From Leptospira neocaledonica (GTDB taxonomy: Bacteria > Spirochaetota > Leptospiria > Leptospirales > Leptospiraceae), in the NCBI RefSeq assembly GCF_002812205.1, contig NZ_NPEA01000005.1, positions 124,001 to 188,000 on the forward strand: a stretch of 64,000 nucleotides of DNA, written 5' to 3'. The translations under genes and the position numbers were made by a program. Shown in pieces: positions 46,202-57,381 of this stretch; position 1 is the stretch's first letter; every line of letters begins with the position of its first letter. The notes under the pieces are model-generated. The model was not told the origin of the DNA and ran no database searches. It saw only the letters and a program-made list of their open reading frames with translations.

Positions 46202-47197
46202 TCACCGTACTATGGCCCATTTAACTAATTTGGCCACCGGGTTTAACCATTTGGCGACCTTCTTGCGATACGTATGAGGGAATAATAGAAAGTTTTCCAA
46301 AGGATAGATCAGGCCTTCTTCGATAAGCTTTTGTTTGTTCTGCATTGATTTTAATTTATCCGGATTGAGGACCGAATAAATTTTAGAGATCCCGTCTTCG
46401 TCTATGAGGAAACTTTGCAAATAAGCCGGTTCGTCTTTGTAATAGCCGATCAATGTTTCCGATCCGTTTACGATTCCAAAATAAAAATCCAGAGTGTATT
46501 TGAGCTTATTATTCCCTGTCCGGATAAAGAAATGAGAAGCCCTTTCTTTTCCAATGATCGGAATCCTCGCAGCGTTTACTTTTCCTCCTCCATCAGACCA
46601 AAGAACGATCTCTTCTTTCAAAAAAGGAACCAGCAGTTCTGGTTTTCCTTTGGAGGAAGCGAGTAAAAAATCACGGAAGATCTTTTTTCTTTTTTCAGAA
46701 GGAGCATCATACTTTTTGCGATCCGATTTGAGAGATTCTTTAGCCCGTTTTAGGATCTGCCTACAATTCTCCTGGTTTTTCCCGACAATTTTGGAAATGG
46801 AATCGTAATCCATCTCGAAACTTTCTCTGAGTAAGAATACCGCTCTTTCGATTGGATTCAGTTTTTCTAATAAATGCAAGAACGCGAGATCCAATGTTTC
46901 TGGATCCGGTTCTTCTTCCATAGGCTCCGGAGCCAGTGGCTCCGGTAACCAAGGACCGATATAGGTCTCTCTTTTTCTTTTTGCTTTTCTTAAAGAATCC
47001 AGGGAGAGTCTGGCAGCAACAGTGGATAAGAATGCTTTGGGGGATCTGATCTTTTCTTCCTTGGATTTTTCCCATCTTAGAAAAGTTTCCTGTACTATAT
47101 CCTCTGCCTCTACCACACTCCCTGTCATCTTATAGGCGATCCCGAAGACCAAACCTTTGTTTTCTATAAATTGATCTAGTCTTTCTTGGGTGCTCAT
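46202..47197 (-). CDS. ECF41-type sigma factor with fused C-terminal SnoaL-like domain
   Basis: 331 residues. Sigma regions 2 (AYKMTGSVVEAEDIVQETFL) and 4 (LNPIERAVFLLRESFEMDYD) are joined by a linker with WLPEP at 83-87. The C-terminal NTF2/SnoaL-like domain has the ECF41 signature DGGGK at 202-206 and NPDKL at 278-282. In this group the fused tail replaces an anti-sigma factor and tunes activity. The gene overlaps the FAD oxidoreductase by 4 bases and would recognise the promoter at 48406-48432. Confidence 0.9.
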   Translation of the reverse strand: MSTQERLDQFIENKGLVFGIAYKMTGSVVEAEDIVQETFLRWEKSKEEKIRSPKAFLSTVAARLSLDSLRKAKRKRETYIGPWLPEPLAPEPMEEEPDPETLDLAFLHLLEKLNPIERAVFLLRESFEMDYDSISKIVGKNQENCRQILKRAKESLKSDRKKYDAPSEKRKKIFRDFLLASSKGKPELLVPFLKEEIVLWSDGGGKVNAARIPIIGKERASHFFIRTGNNKLKYTLDFYFGIVNGSETLIGYYKDEPAYLQSFLIDEDGISKIYSVLNPDKLKSMQNKQKLIEEGLIYPLENFLLFPHTYRKKVAKWLNPVAKLVKWAIVR

Positions 47198-48381
47198 TTT
47201 TCTGCCGTTGCTAATCTTTCGTTTTGTTTAACTAAAGTTTTTTCTTTAGGCTGAGGGATCGCATAAAAATCGAAATATTTTTCGGCCTTAAAGGAGAAGA
47301 CTGTAAATTTACAAATCAGCTCTTTCACGAAGGCTCCCAATCTCCCGGTCCAAATTTTTTCCTTAGGACTATCATCGTAGTTTAGGAGTTGGAATAGTCC
47401 TTCTTTTCTACCTAAGCTCACACAACGTCCTACGTACGCTAATCGGAAAGGTTTTTGCCCTATTTCCGATTTTTTTCCTAGTAGGCTGGAGATTCTTTCT
47501 CCTAAATAAATTCCCATAGGAAGAGCTGTAGCACAGGCCATTCTCAAATAGGTATATTCTTCTCCTGGAATTTTTACACCATCTCCTGCGCCCAAAATAT
47601 TAGAATATTCAGGAACTTGCATATGTTCGTTCAAGTATACCTGGCCGATCTTATTGGATTCTAATCCCGAATTTTTCCCCAAATCGGATGCTATGAGCCC
47701 CGCGGAGATTACACAATAATCGTGAGGGACTTGGATTCCATTAGAAGTTTTGATCTTATCTTCCAGTAAATATTCTCCTCTTTCTCCTTCAATCAGATCA
47801 ACTTTTAGATTTTTCAGGACTTCTTTCATATAGAGAACAGCGTTTGAAGAGAAATTTTTGCCTATCTTATCCGAATCCAAAAGTGTTATTTTTGCGAATG
47901 GATAATTTTCTGCGAGCTCTGTTGCTACTTCTATCCCGGAAAGTCCTCCACCTAATACTGTGATTTTTGCATCAGGATGGTTGGCTAATTCCTTTCGCAA
48001 ACGTTCTGAATCCTGGAAACTTGCCACAGAGAAATAATTGACCCCTTTTGTACTTGGATCACCTGCTCTCATTCCTGCTGTATATCCCAAGTAATCGTAT
48101 CCGAAATAAGTTCCGTCATTTAAGAGCACTTTGTTTTCGTTCGGAAATATTTTTTCGACTCTTTGGATAATAAGATTAACCTTAGGATTTAATAAATTTC
48201 GGATCTGGAAATCTTTTCCTTTAGTCCCTGCGATGACTTGGTGATTTCTGATTTTTTCCCTAAAGATTGGTTCAGCAGTGATCAGAGTTATTTCTGCCTC
48301 TGAATTTTTGCGGGACAATCTGTTTGCCGCTGCTATCCCTGCGTAACCTCCGCCTACGATCAATACCTTCTTCTTTGACAT
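47194..48381 (-). CDS. FAD-dependent oxidoreductase (NDH-2/AIF-like), ECF41 partner
   Basis: 395 residues from the ATG at 48381, with GGAGG 5 bases ahead. Two Rossmann motifs: VLIVGGGYAGIAAANRL and ITVLGGGLSGIEVATELAEN; the later ILGAGDGV is the FAD phosphate loop. It resembles NADH dehydrogenase-2 and apoptosis-inducing-factor-like reductases. A C-terminal membrane-binding region is plausible. It is first in the operon and its promoter matches ECF41, so it is the probable direct target of the sigma factor downstream. Confidence 0.88.
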   Translation of the reverse strand: MSKKKVLIVGGGYAGIAAANRLSRKNSEAEITLITAEPIFREKIRNHQVIAGTKGKDFQIRNLLNPKVNLIIQRVEKIFPNENKVLLNDGTYFGYDYLGYTAGMRAGDPSTKGVNYFSVASFQDSERLRKELANHPDAKITVLGGGLSGIEVATELAENYPFAKITLLDSDKIGKNFSSNAVLYMKEVLKNLKVDLIEGERGEYLLEDKIKTSNGIQVPHDYCVISAGLIASDLGKNSGLESNKIGQVYLNEHMQVPEYSNILGAGDGVKIPGEEYTYLRMACATALPMGIYLGERISSLLGKKSEIGQKPFRLAYVGRCVSLGRKEGLFQLLNYDDSPKEKIWTGRLGAFVKELICKFTVFSFKAEKYFDFYAIPQPKEKTLVKQNERLATAEK

Positions 48382-48405
48382 ACTTGCCTCCGGTTCTACA
48401 AGCAA

Positions 48406-48432
48406 GACGAGTTTGGATCATTTCTTGTGACA
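48406..48432 (-). promoter_or_regulatory. ECF41-like promoter of the oxidoreductase-sigma operon
   Basis: On the minus strand TGTCACA (48432-48426) is followed by 16 bases and CGTC (48409-48406). This is the pattern reported for ECF41 promoters (TGTCACA, 16, CGTC). It ends 24 bases ahead of the oxidoreductase ATG. Confidence 0.7.
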
Positions 48433-48535
48433 GTGTTTTGGATTTTCTTTGAGAAGAGGTCTCAGGTGACTTTTGGAACTGTTTCGATTAGGAGATTGAC
48501 AGAGGTATTCTTGTCCACATCCTGGATAAGGAATT

Positions 48536-49474
48536 ATGAAGCGTATTTTTTTCCTGATCCTTTCCTTGGTTTCGATCTTAGGATTGATTACGTGTAAGGA
48601 AAAAAAGCCCATCCCTGAACTGGAAGGATTTGTTGTTAAAAGTGTAATCCATCCGAGTAACAACCCGTTCAACCAAGAAAAGGTGGAGCTGGGTAAAACT
48701 TTATATTTTGATTCCAGACTTTCTTTCAACCAAGACGTAAGTTGTGCGAGCTGTCATAATACTGCCTCTCCGTCCGAAGGTTTTCCTCGTACTAAGATCC
48801 ATAATCCTGCTCCTTCTCTTACGAATGTGGCATTGTATAAAGATGTGTTTAAGGATCCGGAAGCAAAAGAGTTAGAAGATCTCGTAAAAGAAAAAGTACA
48901 TTCTAAGTTATTATTCCAAAATGAAACAAAGTTAGTGCAAAGGATCTCTTCTATCCAAGGATATAAGGAACTTTTCGAAAAGGCTTATGGAGATCCTGAA
49001 ATTTCAGGAGAAAGGATTGTTTTAGCACTTTCTACCTTCCAAAGAACGATTGTGAGTAAAAATTCTAATTTCGATAAATTTGTGATGGGAGAGGAAACTG
49101 CCTTAACTCCTGCCCAGATCAGAGGTTGGGATGTTTTCCAGAACAAGGCAAAATGTATCCAATGTCACCAAGGTCCTAATTTCTCCGATTCTGAATTGCA
49201 TACTACAGGTCTTGCAGGGATCAAAAATAAAGTTAGAACTCCTACATTAAGAGACGTTACCAAAAAGAAAACGTTCATGCATAATGGGATTTTCGGATCG
49301 ATCGAAGATACTGTGAACCATTTTGCAGAAGGTGGGCATTCCAAAGCGGTACACGATCCAATGTTAAGACCTGCGGAACTGTCTGATCAGGACAAAAAGG
49401 ATTTGATCGAATTCTTGAAAGCATTAGAAGGAGAACCCATCCAATGGGAAATCCCTTCTATTCCAAAAGCTTAA
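48536..49474 (+). CDS. Di-heme cytochrome c peroxidase (CcpA/MauG family) lipoprotein
   Basis: 312 residues. The signal peptide ends LGLITC (lipobox-like). Two heme c sites: CASCH at 70-74 and CIQCH at 207-211. The segment LGKTLYFDSRLSFNQDVSC and the C-terminal KTFMHNGIFGSIEDTVNHF then EGG are peroxidase-type. It reduces H2O2 in the periplasm with electrons from cytochrome c. It diverges from the ECF41 operon. It is a natural client of the Ccm genes at 28-32 kb. Confidence 0.9.
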   Translation: MKRIFFLILSLVSILGLITCKEKKPIPELEGFVVKSVIHPSNNPFNQEKVELGKTLYFDSRLSFNQDVSCASCHNTASPSEGFPRTKIHNPAPSLTNVALYKDVFKDPEAKELEDLVKEKVHSKLLFQNETKLVQRISSIQGYKELFEKAYGDPEISGERIVLALSTFQRTIVSKNSNFDKFVMGEETALTPAQIRGWDVFQNKAKCIQCHQGPNFSDSELHTTGLAGIKNKVRTPTLRDVTKKKTFMHNGIFGSIEDTVNHFAEGGHSKAVHDPMLRPAELSDQDKKDLIEFLKALEGEPIQWEIPSIPKA

Positions 49475-49484
49475 TAGATTCTAA

Positions 49485-51128
49485 TTAATTATTGGAAGGA
49501 GTAGCTTGTCGCGCTCGTTCTACTTCGTTTTTGATGATCGTGTCTACGATCTCATCCACATTTACTCCGAACTTTTCGAAAACTGAGTTTCTTGCCAGTT
49601 CGTAACGGATGATGTCCACGTTAAAGTTAATCCTTGCTTGGGCAACTTGTAGCTCTGCCTGGATCAAACCATCCAGAGCGGATTTCACTAGTACTGCGGT
49701 AAATCTTCCCTGATTGAAACGCGCTTGGACCCCTTTGTAGAACTTCTCAGCTTCTTCTTTTCGAGTGTTTGCGGTTTCCAGAAGTTCCTGTCCTGCAACG
49801 ATTGCATAATATCTATTGTCTAATTCTTCTTTAATCAGAGTTCTTAATTCGGTTTCTTGTTTTGCCAAGATATCCAATTTGAGTTTTGCGTCTCTAATAT
49901 CCGTTTGGATCCCTGTGTCGAATAAAGGATAAGAAAGCGCGAAATTTAAAGTTTTCTCAGGATATTTAAAAGACATCATCCCAGTATCAGGATTCACATA
50001 GTTCGTCTGAGGATTTAAGAAAGTCTGGCCTCTTGTGGAATAACTTCCTGTAATCTTTAAAGAAGGCATATCTTCCGCGTTTTTAATCTTCAGTTCTAAT
50101 TCTGCGATCTGTCTTTGGCGGATCAAATTTTTCAGATCGATTCTATGATCCAATGCGTATTGATAATCTTTAGCAGGATTGATATCGTTCGGAACTTTTT
50201 CTTGAAGATCAGTAATCCCGGAAATTTTAGAACTTGGATCCACATTTAAAACTCGGATCAAATTTCTTTCCGCTTCGGATCTAGCAAGTCTTGCTCTTTC
50301 TAAACTATTCTCAGTTTGAGTGAGAGCACTATTCCATTGATTCACTTCGAATCCTTCGGAAAGTCCAAGATTCCGTTTTCTAACAGTAAGATCCCTGATA
50401 TTCTTGGTATTCTTTTCCAATCTATCAAAAGTTTCTACCTGAGAATCGTAAACACTCAAGCTCCAATAATCTACCAGGGTTTTTACTACGAGCTGTGCGA
50501 GAATATTGACTAGCTCGTCCCTACGAATGACTGCGTTTTGTTGTAAGACCTTCTGTTTTTCTTTCTCAGTTTGGCCGAAAGAATACTTTAAAAGTTCCTG
50601 ACCAAGAGTTACAGTCAAAGCATCCGTGTATTGAGGAGGGGCAGCTAAATAAGAACCTACCGCACCTAATCTGGCCGCGGCCGCCTGAGTCTCGAATGCG
50701 TCCGCGTCGAATCTCGTATGGCTGAGTTCTAAACTAAAATAGGTCAGAGTTTGGAAGTTTTTTTGGATCCCTACGTTTATCCGATCGTTTGAGATCTTTG
50801 TTCCTGAGAGAACGTTATTATTATTCAGAGGAAGATTAGTTTTTGTTTTCGAAAAACCGCCGACCAGCGTCCATGCATATTGAGATAGATTTTTTAACTC
50901 GGCAGTATCCGCTTTTACGAATTCCATCCCAGCGTTTCTTACTGTGATATTATTCGCTAGGACATAATTGACCGCTTCTTTCAAACTAAGTTTAAGAATT
51001 CTAGGCTTATTTTGAAGGGATGGGTCTAACTCTTGAGCGAATAGGGAAGCCGGAAAACCGAAAGCTCCGACAAGCAAGAGTCGCAGATAAAATTTCCTTA
51101 ACGAAGGAATCTTTGCAGGCCTAAGCAT
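49485..51128 (-). CDS. TolC-family outer-membrane protein
   Basis: 547 residues. Signal peptide at about 11-31. Two coiled-coil repeats ([19 protein letters not shown] and [20 protein letters not shown]) are outer-membrane-factor type, and the segment [16 protein letters not shown] is the usual opening. No adaptor or pump gene flanks it, so its partner is elsewhere. It is longer than the TolC protein at 12231. Confidence 0.88.
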   Translation of the reverse strand: MLRPAKIPSLRKFYLRLLLVGAFGFPASLFAQELDPSLQNKPRILKLSLKEAVNYVLANNITVRNAGMEFVKADTAELKNLSQYAWTLVGGFSKTKTNLPLNNNNVLSGTKISNDRINVGIQKNFQTLTYFSLELSHTRFDADAFETQAAAARLGAVGSYLAAPPQYTDALTVTLGQELLKYSFGQTEKEKQKVLQQNAVIRRDELVNILAQLVVKTLVDYWSLSVYDSQVETFDRLEKNTKNIRDLTVRKRNLGLSEGFEVNQWNSALTQTENSLERARLARSEAERNLIRVLNVDPSSKISGITDLQEKVPNDINPAKDYQYALDHRIDLKNLIRQRQIAELELKIKNAEDMPSLKITGSYSTRGQTFLNPQTNYVNPDTGMMSFKYPEKTLNFALSYPLFDTGIQTDIRDAKLKLDILAKQETELRTLIKEELDNRYYAIVAGQELLETANTRKEEAEKFYKGVQARFNQGRFTAVLVKSALDGLIQAELQVAQARINFNVDIIRYELARNSVFEKFGVNVDEIVDTIIKNEVERARQATPSNN

Positions 51129-51222
51129 ATGTCGTTGGTCTTCCTACGGAGCATGGTTTTTGGTTCGGAAGAATTTGCCAAATCGAAAAATCTAAAGTAA
51201 AAGTCTAGACAGCTTAAAATCG

Positions 51223-53307
51223 ATGAAAACCCCAGATAAAAAATTGAACCGACTCGCGTCTGAAAAAAGTCCTTATCTACTCCAACATTCTACCAATCCG
51301 GTGGATTGGTTTCCTTGGACGGAAGAAGCCTTTGCAAAGGCAAAATCCGAGAATAAACTGATCTTCTTATCCATAGGTTATGCTACCTGTCATTGGTGCC
51401 ATGTAATGGAGAAGGAATCGTTTGAGAACGAAACGACCGCTGGCGTTTTAAATGCAGATTACGTTTCCATTAAGGTGGATCGGGAAGAAAGACCTGACGT
51501 GGATCGGATCTATATGGACGCGTTACATGCCATGGGACAGCAGGGTGGTTGGCCATTGAATATGTTTCTAACACCTGAAGGTAAGCCGATTACAGGTGGG
51601 ACTTATTTTCCTCCGATTCCTAAATACGGTAGAAAAAGTTTCACAGAAGTTTTGGGAATTTTAACCGGCCTATGGAAGGAGAAAAAAGAAGAATTACTCG
51701 AGGCTTCCGAAGATCTGACCAAACACTTAAAAGAATCCGAAGAGGCGAGAGCGCTTTCGGGCGTTTCCGAAATTTCTTCTCCGGGACCGGAAGTGTTCGA
51801 GAACGGATTTTTATTATACGATCGATTTTACGATCCCGATTATGCAGGTTTTAAATCCAATTCCGTAAATAAATTTCCGCCAAGCATGGGACTCAGTTTT
51901 CTATTACGTTATCATAAATCTACCGGCGAACCCAAAGCTCTTGAAATGGTAGAAGAGACCCTAACCGCAATGAAGAAGGGCGGGATCTATGATCAAATTG
52001 GTGGAGGACTTTGCAGATATTCCACGGACCATCATTGGTTGGTTCCCCATTTCGAGAAGATGTTGTACGATAATTCTCTTTTTCTGGAGGCATTGGTAGA
52101 ATGTTACCAAGCGGTTGGAGAAGATAAATACAAGGATTATGCATACGACGTGATCGAATATCTTCATCGCGATATGAGATTGCCCGGTGGTGGGATCGCA
52201 AGCGCAGAAGACGCGGATTCAGAAGGAGAAGAAGGACTCTTTTACATTTGGACAAAAGAAGAAGTAAGAGAAGTCTGCGGACAAGATTCTTCTCTAATAG
52301 ATGAATTTTGGAATATTACTGAAAAAGGAAATTTCGAAGAGAAAAATATTCTTCACGAATCTTTTCGAATGAATTTTTCCAGACTACATGGTTTGGAACC
52401 TTCCGAGTTAGATGAGATCGTTTTACGGAACAGAAAAAAACTTTTAGAAAGACGTTCCCAAAGGATCAGGCCGCTCCGAGATGATAAGATCTTATTTTCT
52501 TGGAATTGTCTGTATATCAAGGCATTGACAAAGGCTGCAATTGCATTTGGGGACGGGGATCTATTAAGAGAAGCAGAAGAAACCTATAAATTCCTGGAAA
52601 AAAACCTGATCCGAGAAGATGGAAGATTGCTCAGAAGGTTTAGAGAAGGGGAGGCCAGGTTCCTAGCATATAGCACGGATTATGCGGAATTCGTACTTGC
52701 TTCTTTATATCTATTCCAAGCCGGAAAAGGATTTAGATATCTTGAGAATGCGATCCGATATACAGAAGAAGCGATCCGACTTTTCAGAAGTCCTTCCGGT
52801 GCATTTTTTGATTCTGGAATAGACGGCGAAACATTGCTTAGAAGGACGGTGGACGGATATGACGGAGTGGAACCTTCTGCCAATAGTTCCTTTGCGACAG
52901 CATTTGTTTTACTTTCAAAGTTAGGAGTGGACTCGGAAAAATATCTGCAATATGCAGATTCTATCTTCTCTTATTTCAAACCTGAATTGGAAACATATCC
53001 GATGAATTATCCATACATGCTTTCCGCATTGTGGCTCAGAAAATCACCTGGAAGAGAACTTGCAGTAGTCTATTCCTCCCAAGAAGAATTATTACCCATT
53101 TGGAAAGGTGTAGGTTCCTTATTCTTGCCGGAAACAGTACTTGTATGGGCTAATGATAAGGAAGCGGAAGAAAATGGAGAAAAATTCCTGCTTCTAAAAA
53201 ACAGGAATTCTGGAGGAGGGGTGAAAGCTTATGTCTGCGTAGGTTTTCACTGCGAACTTCCTGTATCAGACTGGACTAACTTAAGGGCAAAATTGGTAGA
53301 AGATTAA
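51223..53307 (+). CDS. DUF255/YyaL-type thioredoxin-domain protein
   Basis: 694 residues. The N-terminal thioredoxin-like domain has [20 protein letters not shown] then WFPW and the site [14 protein letters not shown] (CHWC). The C-terminal part is an alpha/alpha barrel like N-acylglucosamine epimerases ([34 protein letters not shown]). The family spans bacteria to human SPATA20 and its reaction is unknown. It overlaps the end of rsfS by 4 bases, tail to tail. Confidence 0.93.
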   Translation: MKTPDKKLNRLASEKSPYLLQHSTNPVDWFPWTEEAFAKAKSENKLIFLSIGYATCHWCHVMEKESFENETTAGVLNADYVSIKVDREERPDVDRIYMDALHAMGQQGGWPLNMFLTPEGKPITGGTYFPPIPKYGRKSFTEVLGILTGLWKEKKEELLEASEDLTKHLKESEEARALSGVSEISSPGPEVFENGFLLYDRFYDPDYAGFKSNSVNKFPPSMGLSFLLRYHKSTGEPKALEMVEETLTAMKKGGIYDQIGGGLCRYSTDHHWLVPHFEKMLYDNSLFLEALVECYQAVGEDKYKDYAYDVIEYLHRDMRLPGGGIASAEDADSEGEEGLFYIWTKEEVREVCGQDSSLIDEFWNITEKGNFEEKNILHESFRMNFSRLHGLEPSELDEIVLRNRKKLLERRSQRIRPLRDDKILFSWNCLYIKALTKAAIAFGDGDLLREAEETYKFLEKNLIREDGRLLRRFREGEARFLAYSTDYAEFVLASLYLFQAGKGFRYLENAIRYTEEAIRLFRSPSGAFFDSGIDGETLLRRTVDGYDGVEPSANSSFATAFVLLSKLGVDSEKYLQYADSIFSYFKPELETYPMNYPYMLSALWLRKSPGRELAVVYSSQEELLPIWKGVGSLFLPETVLVWANDKEAEENGEKFLLLKNRNSGGGVKAYVCVGFHCELPVSDWTNLRAKLVED

Positions 53308-53681
53308 GAGAGTTCTATTCTCTCTGCATCTCTCCAGAGTCTGTCTAGATTATAATATTCTCTTTTTTCGGGGGTCATGATATGGACTATGAATTCGCCG
53401 TAGTCCAACAAGGTCCATCCGGAAGAAGCAGATGTGCCTGTTTTATCAGTTTCCTTATGAGGTAATTTAAAACTTTTTAATGCTTTTTTGATCTCTCTTG
53501 CGACTGCATTTGCTTGCACAGCGGAGTTCACAGTACAAATCAAAAAGAAGCTTAGATATGAATGTACAGATTCCAGATTTAGAATCGCGATCTCTTCGCA
53601 TTTTTTATCCTGCATGATCTTATGGATAGTTTTCAGGATTTCCATCGTGTGTTCCGGGTTATTTTTGGGAGAAGGACTCAT
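53304..53681 (-). CDS. rsfS: Ribosomal silencing factor
   Basis: 125 residues, the RsfS/Iojap fold: [29 protein letters not shown] and [28 protein letters not shown]. It binds uL14 and stops subunit joining during starvation. It follows the LCP gene by 2 bases and ends the long minus-strand cluster. Confidence 0.93.
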   Translation of the reverse strand: MSPSPKNNPEHTMEILKTIHKIMQDKKCEEIAILNLESVHSYLSFFLICTVNSAVQANAVAREIKKALKSFKLPHKETDKTGTSASSGWTLLDYGEFIVHIMTPEKREYYNLDRLWRDAERIELS

Positions 53682-53683
53682 AT

Positions 53684-54832
53684 TTATTTTTTAGGCTCTA
53701 TATCGGATCCAAGAAGAACTGTAGAATCCAGTCCTAGATCCTTTCTTAATACATGATACACTTTTGTTTTTTCCAATATGGAGGAAATTTTATCGGCGAC
53801 TGCTGTATTCCCGGAACGATCCAAGATAATCGTTTTTTTAATATCTTTGGTCCAGGCATTATCCACGGAAAGAACTTTGATCCTTTTATCAGCTAAAGTA
53901 GTTCTTACATCTTTTGCAAGGCCGGGAACATCTGTCCCGTTCAACACTTCCGTTCTAGCATATTCGCCATCAGTGAAAATTTCGGCAGATACATCTTTAT
54001 GAAATTTTCGGACGGCAACCGTGGCTCTCGCAAGATCTGCGGTCAAGAATAGACGTTTTGTTTTAGGGTCTAAAGCTGGTTCTCCGGGAAGTTCAGTGAT
54101 CCCGAATGCAAGTCTATGTGATGTCGCAAATTTTAAGAGAGTATAAAAATCTTCTTTGGAAAAATCAGAATCTATCAGACTGAAAACCATCTCAGACCAA
54201 AATGAATTCAGTAATTCTTTGTTTTCGTATAAAGTTTCATATAAGGATAGAACCGCACTTTCCTGCCTGCTGATCCGATCCAAATAGTCCAAGGTTTCCT
54301 TCTTATCCATATAAGAAACGTAATCATACGCATCTTCCCCTGAATAAGAATACATACCCGGCTCTCTAATATAAGAAGGAGAAAGTCTATTGGTTCTGTT
54401 ATCAGTGTATAAATTCACTCCACCTAAGATATCCACGATCTTAATAAAGGAAGAAGCGTTTATCTTTACTGTATAGTTCGGCTTTGCTCCTAAAATATCT
54501 TGGACAGCATCTTTTACAACCGAGGGTGCTTTGGCTTTAATCTGTTCTAAACTATCTTCGGGATCCTCGAATGTAGTGATCGGATGAAAGAAGAATAAGC
54601 CTACTCTTTCTTGGGAAGGAAAGATGGTGGCTAAAAATCCGAACTCATATATATCGTCATTTCCTACTGCATGGAAAAGAATATGAATCGGTTTGCCTGA
54701 ACTGATCTTTTCGTCCAAGCCTGTCCTTCTAAAATTACGAAAGAGAAAAAATAATAATGCCAAAAACAGAAAGCCTGCGGCAATCCATAATGGGAAAAGA
54801 TTAAAAGGTCGAATCGGTTTGTTAGGACTCAA
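53684..54832 (-). CDS. LytR-CpsA-Psr-like membrane protein with LytR_C domain
   Basis: 382 residues. One N-terminal helix (13-31) is followed by an LCP-like domain (about 47-190; [20 protein letters not shown] is characteristic). Then a helical linker leads to a LytR_C domain ([32 protein letters not shown]). LCP enzymes attach glycopolymers to peptidoglycan or related carriers; several conserved Arg residues of the active site are not clear here. Placed between yqeK and rsfS. Confidence 0.75.
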   Translation of the reverse strand: MSPNKPIRPFNLFPLWIAAGFLFLALLFFLFRNFRRTGLDEKISSGKPIHILFHAVGNDDIYEFGFLATIFPSQERVGLFFFHPITTFEDPEDSLEQIKAKAPSVVKDAVQDILGAKPNYTVKINASSFIKIVDILGGVNLYTDNRTNRLSPSYIREPGMYSYSGEDAYDYVSYMDKKETLDYLDRISRQESAVLSLYETLYENKELLNSFWSEMVFSLIDSDFSKEDFYTLLKFATSHRLAFGITELPGEPALDPKTKRLFLTADLARATVAVRKFHKDVSAEIFTDGEYARTEVLNGTDVPGLAKDVRTTLADKRIKVLSVDNAWTKDIKKTIILDRSGNTAVADKISSILEKTKVYHVLRKDLGLDSTVLLGSDIEPKK

Positions 54833-54874
54833 ATCAAAGCCTCGGATTCCATTCAGAAAGAAAAAATAACCCTG

Positions 54875-55468
54875 TCAATTGGTTAATTTTCCCAAGGCGA
54901 AATGATACATAGAGATTGTTCTTTTATGGATTTCTCTTTTATGATCCAAAAGGTCCTGCATCGTATGGATTGCCTTATTCAAGACGGCAAAGTATAAATT
55001 TTCCTTTGCCTTGTTTCTCCATTCCGAATAATCCTTTTGCCTTTCTGCAAACTCGGAGCCTAAAAAGTCGGCTGCGTATAATATGCAGTCCAAAAGACTT
55101 AAGTCCTCTCCGCCTAATGTATGGTGTTTTACTGCATCTAAGACCGATCTTGTTCTTAAACCGTATTCCGTTTCTAAATAATATGCTGCAGATCTGGAAT
55201 GCCAGGCGGCTTCCGGAAGTTTAGGAGACTCTGAATCTTTCAGTTTTGCAAAAAGTTCCAAATGGAATTCTTTGGTTTTTTGTTTGGTGATATCATGAAC
55301 CACACCGGCTAAATACGCTTCTTTTGTTTCGTTGGGAGAATGAATGCCTGCTAGTTCTTCTGCAATCTCGGCCACCCGAATGCTATGCTCCCAACGAGTT
55401 TGAGTGATTTCCTTTGGAACAATATCAGTAAAATATTTTATCTGTTCTGAAGTAGTATTTGGGATCAT
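54875..55468 (-). CDS. yqeK: YqeK-family HD-domain hydrolase
   Basis: 197 residues from the ATG at 55468. A longer frame to 55549 would overlap nadD. HD residues: WEHSIRVAEIAEELAGIH, AYLAGVVHDITKQ, AWHSRSAAYYLE and DAVKHHTLG. YqeK is a symmetrical Ap4A hydrolase. In many bacteria it follows nadD, as here. No strong ribosome site is seen. Confidence 0.88.
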   Translation of the reverse strand: MIPNTTSEQIKYFTDIVPKEITQTRWEHSIRVAEIAEELAGIHSPNETKEAYLAGVVHDITKQKTKEFHLELFAKLKDSESPKLPEAAWHSRSAAYYLETEYGLRTRSVLDAVKHHTLGGEDLSLLDCILYAADFLGSEFAERQKDYSEWRNKAKENLYFAVLNKAIHTMQDLLDHKREIHKRTISMYHFALGKLTN

Positions 55469-55484
55469 TGTATATAAATAAGAG

Positions 55485-56102
55485 TCAGTCTTCAAAAGAA
55501 TAAGATCTATTTTTAAGTATGATATCCCATACTTTATCAGACAAGGCAATCGGTTTCCTATTTTCCAAAATACGTTTGGGAAGTTCCTCTCTTAGATTTA
55601 TGGAAGCCGCTTCTACGATCCGATTTTGTAAAAATACGATCTTATCTTTAAATTTCTGCAAGTTTTGATTTTGTGGAGTGGATTCTGAGAATCTTCGAAA
55701 CACCAAGAGAGAATGGACCTTATCCAAAATATTCTCCCAGTTTTTCCATTTATGGAATTCGGAATAATTGTCCTCTCCGATCAAAAGGGAAAGTTTTGCT
55801 CCCGGGGTTACTTTCAGAAGTTCTAAAATAGTTTCTTCGGTATAACTTGGGGTTTCTCTTTTGATTTCCCAGTCCCAAACTTTTGTATTTGGAAAATTTT
55901 GGAATTGAGCCTGAACAAGATCTAAGATTAGTTCAGGAGAAGTTTTTTTATTCTGTTTCCAGGGAGACGTATGGTTTGGAATGATCAGAAGTTCTTTTGC
56001 ATTCGGAAAATTTTCCCAAAAACTGGCAGCTACTTCCGCATGGCCTAGGTGAGGAGGGTCGAAACTCCCGCCAAAAACTCCGACCAAATTGGAAGAGTTC
56101 AT
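55485..56102 (-). CDS. nadD: Nicotinate-nucleotide adenylyltransferase
   Basis: 205 residues from the ATG at 56102, 16 bases after proA; a longer frame from 56177 overlaps proA. It opens with VGVFGGSFDPPHLGHAEVA, the nucleotidyltransferase HxGH motif. The later ASINLREELPKRI takes the place of the I-S-S-T-x-I-R loop. It makes deamido-NAD from NaMN. Confidence 0.93.
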   Translation of the reverse strand: MNSSNLVGVFGGSFDPPHLGHAEVAASFWENFPNAKELLIIPNHTSPWKQNKKTSPELILDLVQAQFQNFPNTKVWDWEIKRETPSYTEETILELLKVTPGAKLSLLIGEDNYSEFHKWKNWENILDKVHSLLVFRRFSESTPQNQNLQKFKDKIVFLQNRIVEAASINLREELPKRILENRKPIALSDKVWDIILKNRSYSFED

Positions 56103-56118
56103 AGGGATAGAAGGTCCC

Positions 56119-57381
56119 TTATCCTCGGACCTGTCCTTCTCCTTCCGCATACGTAGTAGTTGTTGTAAGATGTACAAGACCCATCGGACCTCTTACATGC
56201 AATTTACCTGTTGAAATTCCAACTTCTGCACCTAATCCGAATTCTCCTCCATCATGAAAACGAGTGGAGATATTCACAAAAATTGCAGCGGAATCCAAGG
56301 ACCGACTAAAAAAATTCGCAGCACTTACATCCTCTGTTACGATTGCTTCCGTATGACCTGAGCTAGTTGCCTCTATAAATTCGATCGCCTCTTCTATCTT
56401 ATCCACAGTTTTGACGGAAAATCTTAGATCTAAAAATTCTTCTAAGTAATCTTCTTCTTTAACAGGTTGGCCTTGAGGAAAAATTGCAAGAGATCTTGGA
56501 TCCAAAAGAAGTTGTACACCTTTTGATGCAAGTCCTTCTAATAATTCTTTAATATAAGGATATTCGGAATGTATAATTAAGTTTTCTGCAGCATTACAAA
56601 CTCCAGGTCTTTGCACCTTGGAATTTATTGCGATCGGTAAAACTTTTTTAGGATCTGCTGATTTATCTATATAAAGATTCACCACTCCCTTATCATGTTT
56701 CACTACAGGGATAAGAGAATTTTCAGAAACAAAACGGATCAAACCTTCTCCGCCTCTAGGAACTACTATATCAATATAAGAAGTTTGTTTTAGGAAAGGG
56801 ATCATATATTCTCTTTCCGTTTTATCTACGAAGGTGACAGCATTTGGAGGCAGACCTTCTTCCTTTAAACAATCTTGGAAAATTTTTGCGAGGATCGTGT
56901 TTGAGTGGATTGCTTCAGAACCACCTCTCAAGATACATGCATTCCCGGATTTGAAAGATAGAGCGCCCACATCAATAGTAACATTTGGTCTGGATTCGTA
57001 TATCACCATGACCACACCCAAAGGAACTCTTTTTGTATTGAGTCTGATTCCATTCGGAAGGGTAGTTCCTCTTACGGTTTCTCCCACAGGATCGGGAAGT
57101 GCCTTAATTTCTAAAACTGCGTTAGACAAACTTCGGATCCTTTTTTCATCCAGAGTCAATCTGTCCAAAAGTGCGGAAGATAAACCTTTCGATTTTCCCG
57201 CCTCTAAATCCTTTGCATTCTCTTTTAAAATTTCGGATTTTCTGGATATCAAAGCAGAGGCAAGCTTCTCCAGAACCTTATTCTTTTGGGACGTATGGAT
57301 GGATCTAATTTGTCTATAAGCATCTTTTGCGGATTTACAAAGTTCGTCCACGTAGATGGATTCTGCGGATCTTTGGATCAT
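56119..57381 (-). CDS. proA: Glutamate-5-semialdehyde dehydrogenase
   Basis: 420 residues. NAD(P)-binding and catalytic regions: [32 protein letters not shown] and the Cys in [13 protein letters not shown]. The tail [24 protein letters not shown] (here [12 protein letters not shown]) is diagnostic. It reduces glutamyl-5-phosphate in proline biosynthesis. It overlaps proB by 4 bases. Confidence 0.95.
   Translation of the reverse strand: MIQRSAESIYVDELCKSAKDAYRQIRSIHTSQKNKVLEKLASALISRKSEILKENAKDLEAGKSKGLSSALLDRLTLDEKRIRSLSNAVLEIKALPDPVGETVRGTTLPNGIRLNTKRVPLGVVMVIYESRPNVTIDVGALSFKSGNACILRGGSEAIHSNTILAKIFQDCLKEEGLPPNAVTFVDKTEREYMIPFLKQTSYIDIVVPRGGEGLIRFVSENSLIPVVKHDKGVVNLYIDKSADPKKVLPIAINSKVQRPGVCNAAENLIIHSEYPYIKELLEGLASKGVQLLLDPRSLAIFPQGQPVKEEDYLEEFLDLRFSVKTVDKIEEAIEFIEATSSGHTEAIVTEDVSAANFFSRSLDSAAIFVNISTRFHDGGEFGLGAEVGISTGKLHVRGPMGLVHLTTTTTYAEGEGQVRG

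Noticed and set aside
48418..48729. A 103-codon minus-strand frame near the peroxidase
   Set aside because: It overlaps the start of the cytochrome c peroxidase and the ECF41-like promoter; composition is that of an antisense shadow.
56834..57319. A 161-codon plus-strand frame opposite proA
   Set aside because: Antisense shadow of the clear proA gene.
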